Part shown: piece after piece, positions 15,160 to 21,768 of the stretch
Numbering within the stretch: position 1 is the stretch's first letter
Layout: each line of letters begins with the position of its first letter
Program-made: the position numbers and the translations under genes
Source of the DNA: Devosia sp.
GTDB taxonomy: Bacteria > Pseudomonadota > Alphaproteobacteria > Rhizobiales > Devosiaceae
Length of the DNA: 22,575 nucleotides
Reading direction: 5' to 3'
Assembly: GCA_028290245.1 (NCBI GenBank)
Contig: JAQGKG010000380.1
Location: 1-22,575, forward strand
Notes under the pieces: generated by a model
What the model saw: only the letters and a program-made list of their open reading frames with translations
What the model was told of the DNA's origin: nothing
The model's database searches: none

Positions 15160-16049
15160 ACGACATGACGCAGATCACTGGCGCGCCTGGCCTTGCCGTC
15201 AGCGACATCACCGTCGCCTATCGCAACGGCACCACCGCTATCAAGCATGCCAGCTTCTCCATCCCGCGTGGCTCAATCACCGCTCTCGTCGGCGTCAACG
15301 GCTCCGGCAAATCCACCCTGTTCAAGGCCATCATGGGCTTTGTGCCGCTCGCCGGTGGCTCGGTCGAAATCCTTGGTGTGCCCGGCAAGCAGGCCCTCAA
15401 GCGCAACCTCGTCGCCTATGTGCCGCAGTCCGAAGACGTCGACTGGAATTTCCCGGTGCTGGTGGAGGACGTGGTGATGATGGGCCGCTATGGCCACATG
15501 GGCATGCTGCGCCGCCCCAAGAAGATCGACCATGACACGGTCACCCAGGCGCTGGAACGCGTCAACCTCGTCGAATACCGCTTTCGCCAGATTGGCGAAC
15601 TATCCGGCGGACAAAAGAAGCGCGTTTTCCTCGCCCGCGCCCTGGCCCAGCAAAGCGAAGTGATCCTGCTCGACGAGCCGTTCACGGGCGTCGATGTCGG
15701 CACCGAGGACGCTATCATCGCCCTGCTGCGCGACCTGCGCGCCGAGGGCAAGGTCATGCTGGTATCGACCCATAACCTGGGTTCGGTGCCCGAATTCTGC
15801 GACCGCACTGTGCTGGTCAAGGGCACGGTGATCGCCTCTGGCCCGACTTCGGAAGTGTTCACCCGCGAATGGCTCGAACAAACCTTTGGCGGCGCCTTGC
15901 GTCACTTCGTGCTGGCTGGTGCCGGGCTGCATGACGACGACGATCCGCGTCACATCTCGGTCCTGACCGACGATGAACGCCCGCTGGTGATGTATGGCGA
16001 AAAGGGCAAGATGAACACCAAGCACTCGGACCCGGTCGGCAACAAATGA
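15156..16049 (+). CDS. sitB: Manganese/iron ABC transporter ATP-binding protein SitB
   Basis: 297-aa ATPase that powers SitABCD import. Walker A is GVNGSGKST, signature LSGGQKKR, Walker B VILLDEPFTGVD, and the switch His lies in LVSTHNLGS. The Q-loop is in AYVPQSEDVDWNFP, a sequence typical of metal-uptake ATPases. After the core, the last 40 or so residues are polar with an acidic patch (HDDDDPRH), which could be a weak metal-binding tail; this is speculation. The start overlaps sitA and the end overlaps sitC by ATGA. Confidence 0.95.
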   Translation: MNDMTQITGAPGLAVSDITVAYRNGTTAIKHASFSIPRGSITALVGVNGSGKSTLFKAIMGFVPLAGGSVEILGVPGKQALKRNLVAYVPQSEDVDWNFPVLVEDVVMMGRYGHMGMLRRPKKIDHDTVTQALERVNLVEYRFRQIGELSGGQKKRVFLARALAQQSEVILLDEPFTGVDVGTEDAIIALLRDLRAEGKVMLVSTHNLGSVPEFCDRTVLVKGTVIASGPTSEVFTREWLEQTFGGALRHFVLAGAGLHDDDDPRHISVLTDDERPLVMYGEKGKMNTKHSDPVGNK

Positions 16050-16900
16050 TCGAGCACTTGGCTCTGCCCTTCAACTATCACTACATGATCAATGCCATGT
16101 GGGTTTCGGCCCTCGTTGGCGGCGTCTGCGCTTTCCTTTCGGCCTATCTGATGCTGAAAGGCTGGTCGCTGATCGGCGACGCGCTCTCGCACTCCATCGT
16201 CCCGGGCGTGGCCGGCGCCTATATGCTGGGCCTGCCGTTTTCCATCGGCGCCTTCTTCTCCGGCGGGCTTGCGGCGGCGGCCATGCTGTTCCTCACCCAG
16301 CGCACCAAGCTCAAAGAAGACGCCGTCATCGGGCTGATCTTCACGGCATTTTTCGGCCTCGGCCTGTTCATGATTTCGCTGTCCCCGACCTCGGTCAACA
16401 TCCAGACCATCGTCATGGGCAATATCCTCGCTGTGACGCCCGAGGATACGATCCAGCTGGTGATCATCTCCGTCGTGACTCTGGGCGTGATGTTCTTTAT
16501 CTGGAAAGACCTGATGGTCACCTTCTTCGATGAAAGCCACGCCCGCTCGATCGGGCTCAATCCGCCACTGCTGCGGGTGATCTTCTTCACGCTCCTCGCC
16601 GCCTGCACCGTCGCCGCCATGCAGACTGTCGGGGCGTTCCTCGTCATCGCAATGGTGGTCACGCCCGGTGCCACCGCCTACCTCTTAACCGACCGCTTCC
16701 CACGACTGATCCTCATCGCCATTGCGGTTGGTACGCTGTCGTCGCTGTTCGGCGCCTATATTTCCTTCTTCCTCGATGGGGCCACCGGGGGCGTCATCGT
16801 GGTGCTGCAGACGCTGGTGTTCCTCACTGCATTCTTCCTTGCCCCCAAGCACGGCTTGCTGGCATCGCGCCGCAAGGCCAAAGCCGAGCTCGCTTCATGA
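16046..16900 (+). CDS. sitC: Manganese/iron ABC transporter permease SitC
   Basis: 284-aa ABC-3 family permease with about eight or nine hydrophobic helices. Family landmarks: LMLKGWSLIGDALSHSIVPGVA near residue 35, the cytoplasmic coupling stretch RTKLKEDAVIG, and TVGAFLVIAMVVTPGATAYLL late in the chain. It pairs with SitD, its paralogue, to form the membrane channel. Start and stop both overlap neighbours by ATGA, so the operon is fully coupled. Confidence 0.95.
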   Translation: MIEHLALPFNYHYMINAMWVSALVGGVCAFLSAYLMLKGWSLIGDALSHSIVPGVAGAYMLGLPFSIGAFFSGGLAAAAMLFLTQRTKLKEDAVIGLIFTAFFGLGLFMISLSPTSVNIQTIVMGNILAVTPEDTIQLVIISVVTLGVMFFIWKDLMVTFFDESHARSIGLNPPLLRVIFFTLLAACTVAAMQTVGAFLVIAMVVTPGATAYLLTDRFPRLILIAIAVGTLSSLFGAYISFFLDGATGGVIVVLQTLVFLTAFFLAPKHGLLASRRKAKAELAS

Positions 16901-17739
16901 GCGATTTTCTCACTTACGCCTTCTGGCCCTTCACCTTCCCCTTCATAACCCAGGCCATGACCATCGCCGTCATGGTGGCGATCCCGACGGCTTTGCTGAG
17001 TTGTTTCCTCGTCCTCAAGGGCTGGTCGCTGATGGGCGACGCCATCTCCCACGCCGTTCTGCCCGGCGTGGTGCTGGCCTATATCCTGGGCCTGCCGCTC
17101 GGTATCGGCGCCTTTGCAGCCGGCATGGGCTGCGCGCTGTCGGTCGGCTACCTCAAGGAAAACTCCCGCATCAAGGAAGACACGGTGATGGGCGTGGTGT
17201 TCGCCGGCCTGTTCGGCCTCGGCATCGTGCTCTACACCTCCATCCAGACCGACGTGCATCTCGACCATATCCTGTTCGGCGACATCCTCGGCGTCTCGGC
17301 CGGCGACCTGATCCAGACCGGCATCATCGCGCTGGTCGTAACCCTGATCGTGCTCGCCAAATGGCGCGATCTCCTGCTGTTCACCTTCGACCCACAACAG
17401 GCCGGAGCCATCGGCCTGCCGGTGCGCTGGCTGCATTATGGCCTGCTGGCGCTGCTGTCCCTCACCATCGTCGCCGCCCTCACCGCCGTTGGCATCGTGC
17501 TGGTCATTGCCCTGCTGGTCGCGCCCGGCGCCATCGCTTATCTGATCTCCAAGCGCTTCGCCCCAATGATGCTGATCGCAGTAACTGTATCGGTGCTGAG
17601 TTCGATCCTCGGCATCTATGCCAGCTTCTTCATCGACTCGGCCCCCGCCCCGACAATCGTGCTGCTTATGAGCGCCACGTTTATCGTGACCTTTATAGTA
17701 ACCACGACGCGGCGACCGCAGGTGGTGGCACTGGCTTAG
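16897..17739 (+). CDS. sitD: Manganese/iron ABC transporter permease SitD
   Basis: 280-aa ABC-3 permease, paralogous to SitC. It shares the LVLKGWSLMGDAISHAVLPGVV block, the basic/acidic coupling segment NSRIKEDTVMGVVFAG and the late AVGIVLVIALLVAPGAIAYLI helix. It ends the sit operon. Downstream (17740-17795) no typical terminator is seen; the only hairpin there involves the ribosome site of the next gene, so read-through is possible. Confidence 0.95.
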   Translation: MSDFLTYAFWPFTFPFITQAMTIAVMVAIPTALLSCFLVLKGWSLMGDAISHAVLPGVVLAYILGLPLGIGAFAAGMGCALSVGYLKENSRIKEDTVMGVVFAGLFGLGIVLYTSIQTDVHLDHILFGDILGVSAGDLIQTGIIALVVTLIVLAKWRDLLLFTFDPQQAGAIGLPVRWLHYGLLALLSLTIVAALTAVGIVLVIALLVAPGAIAYLISKRFAPMMLIAVTVSVLSSILGIYASFFIDSAPAPTIVLLMSATFIVTFIVTTTRRPQVVALA

Positions 17740-17770
17740 AAGCTACTTATCCCCGCCCCCTCCATCCAGC

Positions 17771-17794
17771 GGATACTCCCCTGACAGGAGATCC
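17771..17794 (+). promoter_or_regulatory. Hairpin that hides the ribosome binding site of the S74 gene
   Basis: GGAT and CTCC at 17771-17779 can pair with GGAG and ATCC at 17787-17794 (8 bp, one bulged A, 7-nt loop). GGAG at 17787-17790 is the ribosome site of the gene starting at 17796, so the fold would limit its translation. Small and unproven. Confidence 0.4.
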
Positions 17795-17795
17795 C

Positions 17796-18869
17796 ATGGA
17801 CCACACACCCCGCCTAAGCCTGCCCTTCATCATGCCGAGCCAGGCGCAGAAGCATGTCACGCATAACGAGGCCATCCAGGCGCTCGACGCCCTGGTGCAG
17901 CCGGTCGTCGAAAGCCGCACCCTGAACACGCCGCCTGCCGTGCCGCTGGAGGGAGAGGCCTGGATTATACCCGGGTCGGCGACCGGCGCTTGGGCGGGTC
18001 ATACCGATGAGATCGCCGCCTTCCAGTCCGGCGCCTGGAGCTTTCTCGATCCGGCCAACGGCTGGCAGGTCTATGTGAAAGCCGAACAGACGCAATATGT
18101 GTTCGACGCCGGTGCCTGGACGCCCATCGCCTCGCTCGGCTCCGGCCTGCCCAAGCTGGGCATCAATGCCAGCGCCGATAACACCAACCGCCTCGCGGTT
18201 TCGTCCGACGCCACACTGCTCAACCATGCCGGCAGTGGCCACCAGCTCAAGCTCAACAAGGCCGCCGCGAGCGACACGGCCAGCCTGCTGTACCAGACCA
18301 ACTGGTCGGGCCGCGCGGAGATGGGATTGGCTGGCGACGACAACTGGCGCCTCAAGGTCAGCCCCGACGGCTCTACCTGGATCAATGCACTAACCGTCAA
18401 CGCCACTACCGGCATCGCCACCGTCGCTGCGAGTTTTCGGCCCGCCAGCGACAACGCCGTAACCCTCGGCGCATCCGGCGCCCGCTGGTCCGCCGTTTGG
18501 GCCGCTACCGGCACGATCCAAACCTCGGATGCGCGCCAGAAAACCGATATCGAGACCAGCGACCTGGGCCTCGATTTCATCCTGGCACTCACGCCGGTGA
18601 AATACCGCTGGCTGGTTGGTGGCAATTCGGACGGCACCGCCCGCCCCGGCGCTCGCACCCATTACGGGTTGCTGGCCCAGCAGGTGAAGTCGGCCCTCGG
18701 CGAAACGGACTTTGCCGGCCACATCCTGGTCGACCCAGCCGACCCGGAAAGCGAGCAAGGCCTCCGCTACGACTCCTTCATCGCGCCGCTGATCATGGCC
18801 GTGCAAGAGTTGGCGGAGCGCTTGAAAGTGCTGGAAGCTAAGTCTTTAGCCCCCGGATTAACGCCTTGA
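17796..18869 (+). CDS. DUF2793 protein with C-terminal S74 self-cleaving chaperone domain
   Basis: 357 aa, from ATG at 17796 with GGAG upstream; the reading frame stays open far upstream inside sitC and sitD, but this is a shadow. The N-terminal part (LSLPFIMPSQAQKHVTHNEA, then DALVQPVVESRTL and GEAWIIPGSATGAWAGH) is the DUF2793 module seen in tail, fibre or head-spike proteins of alphaproteobacterial phages and gene transfer agents. The C-terminal 114 residues are an S74 intramolecular chaperone: TSDARQKTDI contains the Ser244/Lys249 pair used for autocleavage, followed by ALTPVKYRW, HYGLLAQQV and a terminal coiled coil. The middle is a likely beta-rich fibre. No other phage gene is nearby. 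Its last 32 bp overlap the convergent TetR gene. Confidence 0.85.
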   Translation: MDHTPRLSLPFIMPSQAQKHVTHNEAIQALDALVQPVVESRTLNTPPAVPLEGEAWIIPGSATGAWAGHTDEIAAFQSGAWSFLDPANGWQVYVKAEQTQYVFDAGAWTPIASLGSGLPKLGINASADNTNRLAVSSDATLLNHAGSGHQLKLNKAAASDTASLLYQTNWSGRAEMGLAGDDNWRLKVSPDGSTWINALTVNATTGIATVAASFRPASDNAVTLGASGARWSAVWAATGTIQTSDARQKTDIETSDLGLDFILALTPVKYRWLVGGNSDGTARPGARTHYGLLAQQVKSALGETDFAGHILVDPADPESEQGLRYDSFIAPLIMAVQELAERLKVLEAKSLAPGLTP

Positions 18870-19425
18870 TGCTTTTGCGATAGTCGGCCACGTCCTCTGG
18901 CGCTGCCAGAGCGGCGCGGTCGAACATGGCGCCGAACAGTTGAGCCAAAGCCTCCACCGGCACTTTGCGCAATGCCCCTACGTCCATGGCGTCGCGCAAC
19001 CCGCACACCAGCGTTTCCATGCCATGGCGGGCATCGATCTCGTCTACCTTGGCACGCCCCAATACGGCGGGCGCGTCTACCAGCATGATTTGGCGACGCC
19101 CGCTGTCCTGCATGGCGTTGAGGTAGGCGTCGCATCCGGCCAGCAAGGCCTTGATCGGGCCCGGTTCGTCGTCATTCCCGCTGGCGGCGTTGACGGACAT
19201 GGAAACCAGCAGGTGTTCTTGTTCCAGCACTGCCTCGAACAACGCCAGTTTGTCGGCAAAATGGTGGTACAGGGCGCCTCGGGTCACTCCGGCAGCAGCC
19301 ACGATCTCGGGCGTGCTGGTACCTGCAAATCCCTTTTCCGCAAACAGGGACCGCGCCGCTGATACCAGAGCACGCTGCGTTTGCTCCCGTCGTTCACCCT
19401 GGCTGCGCCTGACTTCAACTTGCAT
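18838..19425 (-). CDS. TetR-family transcriptional regulator
   Basis: 195-aa repressor. The N-terminal helix-turn-helix is typical (ALVSAARSLFAEKGFAGTS, then EIVAAAGVTRGALYHHFADK, residues about 18-60), followed by an all-helical ligand-binding domain of the usual size. Ligand not predictable. It is divergent from the VOC gene, and the shared 80-bp region carries a promoter with an imperfect palindrome, so it probably represses itself and the VOC gene. ATG at 19425; the ribosome site is weak. Its 3' end overlaps the S74 gene by 32 bp, tail to tail. Confidence 0.92.
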   Translation of the reverse strand: MQVEVRRSQGERREQTQRALVSAARSLFAEKGFAGTSTPEIVAAAGVTRGALYHHFADKLALFEAVLEQEHLLVSMSVNAASGNDDEPGPIKALLAGCDAYLNAMQDSGRRQIMLVDAPAVLGRAKVDEIDARHGMETLVCGLRDAMDVGALRKVPVEALAQLFGAMFDRAALAAPEDVADYRKSIKALIRGLKT

Positions 19426-19444
19426 GCACCCTGCCTGTATCCTG

Positions 19445-19474
19445 TTGACAACGATAACGTACGTTCAGTATGTA
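19445..19474 (+). promoter_or_regulatory. Promoter of the VOC gene with TetR-like operator
   Basis: TTGACA at 19445-19450 and TATGTA at 19469-19474 (18-bp spacing). An imperfect palindrome at 19457-19473 (ACGTACG, TTC, AGTATGT; 5 of 7 arm bases pair) lies across the spacer and -10. This is a plausible operator for the divergent TetR protein. Confidence 0.6.
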
Positions 19475-19505
19475 TCTTTATCCGTTTTGATGCAAGGAGG
19501 TCTCG

Positions 19506-19880
19506 ATGCGAACCAGCAGTCTCTACCCGCTTCTTCAAGTTGCCGACGTTGAAAGCACTGCCGCGTTTTATGAAACACACTTCGGCTTCACGCGCATTTT
19601 CAACGGCGACTGGTACATTCAGCTTCGAGCTAGAGCCGACCATCCCTTCGAAATCGCCCTGATCACCCATGACCATGACAGCATTCCGGAGCTCGCTCGT
19701 GGCCCCAGCAAGAACGTCATTCTCAGCTTCTACGTCGAGGACGCCGCCGTAGAGCATGAGCGCTTAATCGCCGCAGGCCTGCCCATTCTGCAGCCGCTGC
19801 GCGACGAAGTGTTTGGCCAGCGCCATTTCATACTGGCCGATCCAAACGGCATCCTGCTCGATATCATCACGCCAATCTGA
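19506..19880 (+). CDS. VOC-family (glyoxalase/bleomycin-resistance fold) protein
   Basis: 124-aa single-domain protein of the vicinal oxygen chelate superfamily. It opens with the beta-alpha start LYPLLQVADVESTAAFYETHFGF, has a middle FEIALITHDH strand, and ends with GQRHFILADPNGILLDIITP, the standard VOC ending. Members are lyases, dioxygenases or drug-binding resistance proteins, and the sequence alone does not tell which. The ribosome site is near perfect (AAGGAGGT at 19494-19501), so it should be well translated once transcribed. It is the likely target of the divergent TetR regulator. Confidence 0.9.
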   Translation: MRTSSLYPLLQVADVESTAAFYETHFGFTRIFNGDWYIQLRARADHPFEIALITHDHDSIPELARGPSKNVILSFYVEDAAVEHERLIAAGLPILQPLRDEVFGQRHFILADPNGILLDIITPI

Positions 19881-19968
19881 CCCACGCCGACAAAAAACAC
19901 CGAGGCGTCTGGCGCGACGCGTCTCGTCTCGCTAGTTTGCTGCACGTACGTCAGGGAGGACTACGCGT

Positions 19969-21093
19969 ATGACCACCAAGCGCCTCGGTGTCGGCTTTAT
20001 GGGCACCGGCAATATTTCATCGGCCTATCTGCGGGCCATCACCGGCCACGAAAACATGGCCGGGTTCCCGGTTCTCGATATTAAGGGTCTCGCCGATATG
20101 CGGCCCGAGGCTTCCGCGGCACGGGCCTCCGAATTCGGGCTCAAATCCATGAGCATCGACGAGATGCTGGCCAGCTCCGAGATCCAGCTCATCGTCAACC
20201 TCACCATTCCGCGCGCCCATGTCGAAGTCGGACTGCGCGTGCTGGCTGCGGGTAAGCATGTCTATTCCGAAAAGCCGCTCGGCATCACCTATGCCGAAGG
20301 CCGCATGCTGCTCGACGCCGCCAACAAGGCGGGCCGGCGCATCGGCTCGGCGCCGGACACGTTTCTCGGCGGTTCTCACCAGCAGGCGCGTGCCGTGGTC
20401 GATAGCGGCGCGCTCGGGCAACTGGTGGGCGGCACTGCCTTTATGCAGGCCCCTGGCCATGAGGCTTGGCATCCCGATCCGGCGTTTTATTACGATATCG
20501 GCGGCGGCCCGGTGCTCGATATGGGTCCCTATTACATCACGGACCTGGTCAACCTGCTCGGCCCGGTGGCCCGCGTTTCGGCCATGGCGTCGCGCCTTCG
20601 CCTGCAGCGCCCGGTGCTGTCCGAGCCCAAGAAGGGCGAGATCATGGACGTGCATGTCGATACCCATGTCACCGGCGCGCTGGGCTTTGCCAATGGCGCT
20701 ATCGTGCAGGTCGCCATGAGCTTTGACGTTGCCGGCCACAAGCACGTGCCGCTCGAACTCTATGGCACCGAGGCCAGCCTGATCATCCCCGATCCCAACT
20801 TTTTCGGTGGTGACCTCGAGCTCAAGAAGCGCGGCCGTGAAGAAGCCTGGACCCCTGTACCGGTCACCCAGCCATATGCCGACGGCAACTACCGATCGCT
20901 GGGCGTAGCCGACATGGCCCAGGGCATTCTCGACAACCGCCCGCACCGCGCTAACGGCGATCTCGCTCTGCACGTCCTCGAAGTCATGGAAGCGTTTGAA
21001 GTGGCGTCTCGTGAGGGCCGCGCCGTCGACATCAACACCCCCGTCGAGCGGCCGGAGCCGCTGGCGACGTCGTTGGTGGATGGTCGGATTTAG
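19969..21093 (+). CDS. Gfo/Idh/MocA-family NAD(P)-dependent oxidoreductase
   Basis: 374-aa sugar or polyol dehydrogenase-type protein. The N-terminal Rossmann motif is GVGFMGTGNISSAYL, the catalytic Lys is in the EKPLGITYAEG motif near residue 100, and GGGPVLDMGPYYITDLVNLLG marks the C-terminal substrate domain near 180 (all typical). Substrate unknown: no sugar ABC transporter or isomerase is adjacent. ATG at 19969 follows GGGAGG. An ACGTACGT motif at 19944-19951, shared with the TetR operator, lies just upstream, so joint control with the VOC gene is possible. Downstream is the inverted-repeat element at 21106. Confidence 0.92.
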   Translation: MTTKRLGVGFMGTGNISSAYLRAITGHENMAGFPVLDIKGLADMRPEASAARASEFGLKSMSIDEMLASSEIQLIVNLTIPRAHVEVGLRVLAAGKHVYSEKPLGITYAEGRMLLDAANKAGRRIGSAPDTFLGGSHQQARAVVDSGALGQLVGGTAFMQAPGHEAWHPDPAFYYDIGGGPVLDMGPYYITDLVNLLGPVARVSAMASRLRLQRPVLSEPKKGEIMDVHVDTHVTGALGFANGAIVQVAMSFDVAGHKHVPLELYGTEASLIIPDPNFFGGDLELKKRGREEAWTPVPVTQPYADGNYRSLGVADMAQGILDNRPHRANGDLALHVLEVMEAFEVASREGRAVDINTPVERPEPLATSLVDGRI

Positions 21094-21105
21094 CCAAAGC
21101 AAGAA

Positions 21106-21224
21106 TACCCCCACCTAACCTCCCCCTGAAAAGGGGGAGGAATCTGGTCGGTGTATGAGGCTGGATAGCGCCAAATACTCGATGAAATTCCTCCCCCTTT
21201 TCAGGGGGAGGCTAGGTGGGGGTA
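21106..21224. repeat. 119-bp element with 38-bp terminal inverted repeats (MITE-like)
   Basis: Left arm 21106-21143 and right arm 21187-21224 are inverted copies, matching at 37 of 38 positions, with a 43-bp core between them. Each arm also folds on itself: CCTCCCCCT pairs with AGGGGGAGG around a GAAA tetraloop. Both outer ends begin or end with TA, as expected of elements that insert at TA (IS630/mariner type). It has no coding capacity. It lies 12 bp after the oxidoreductase stop and could also end its transcript. Confidence 0.85.
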
Positions 21225-21277
21225 CCCAAAAAGGACTCTTCACAGCCGCATCTTTGCCGATGCGCTAGCGCCCAGGG

Positions 21278-21314
21278 TTGACACCTGCTCCTAATGTAAC
21301 AATATTAGTTACAT
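21278..21314 (+). promoter_or_regulatory. Promoter and operator of the Rrf2 gene, overlapping its start codon
   Basis: TTGACA at 21278-21283, 17 bp, then AATATT at 21301-21306. A palindrome with perfect 7-bp arms (ATGTAAC at 21294-21300, GTTACAT at 21308-21314) covers the -10 and the first two bases of the ATG at 21313. Transcription would begin at or next to the ATG, giving a leaderless message controlled by its own Rrf2 product. Confidence 0.7.
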
Positions 21315-21768
21315 GAAACGATCCAGTCGCCTGTCACTCGCCCTCCACGCCCTTGTCCACCTGCACAAGCAGCCCGACGAGGCGATGACCTCCACTACGC
21401 TGGCCACCTGCCTGATGACCAATCCGGTGGTGGTGCGCCGCGCCCTTGGCGAATTGCGCGATGCGGGCATCGTCGGCTCAACCAAGGGCCACGATGGCGG
21501 CTGGCGGCTGTTACGTCCGGCAAAGGACATAAGCCTCCACGCGGTTTACAGCGCCATGGGCGAGAGCCTGCTGATCCGCACCGAGAGCGATCCCGGCGAT
21601 ATCGCGTGCGGCATTGTTCGCACCGTCAATACGGTGATGGGCGAGTTTATCGCCGATGCCGAAGCCCTGCTGGCGGCCCGCCTCGAGCGGGTTTCGATCG
21701 CCGACATTGCCAATCAGGCCACCCCAAATCCCCTACATCCACACCATGGAGTCCATCATCATGGATGA
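21313..21768 (+). CDS. Rrf2-family transcriptional regulator
   Basis: 151-aa winged-helix regulator. The start MKRSSRLSLALHALVHLH and the recognition segment TNPVVVRRALGELRDAGIVGSTKGHDGGWRL are typical of Rrf2 proteins (residues 1-70). The three-Cys cluster of IscR/NsrR is missing: only Cys33 and Cys98 are present, so an iron-sulfur cluster is unlikely and a thiol switch is possible. The C-terminus is His-rich (HPHHGVHHHG). No ribosome site precedes the ATG. The stop lies inside the next gene (8-bp overlap), so it forms an operon with the flavoenzyme. Confidence 0.92.
   Translation: MKRSSRLSLALHALVHLHKQPDEAMTSTTLATCLMTNPVVVRRALGELRDAGIVGSTKGHDGGWRLLRPAKDISLHAVYSAMGESLLIRTESDPGDIACGIVRTVNTVMGEFIADAEALLAARLERVSIADIANQATPNPLHPHHGVHHHG

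Noticed and set aside
16722..17795. A 715-codon open frame running through sitC/sitD into the S74 gene
   Set aside because: The part before 17796 is low-complexity Arg/Pro/His-rich shadow of the sit genes; the real start has GGAG and begins the DUF2793 module.
19881..19930. Possible terminator after the VOC gene
   Set aside because: Only a 5-bp stem with no U-tract can be drawn.
20017..21114. A 365-aa minus-strand frame opposite the Gfo/Idh gene
   Set aside because: Its composition is that of a GC-rich shadow, and the plus strand has all family motifs of an oxidoreductase.
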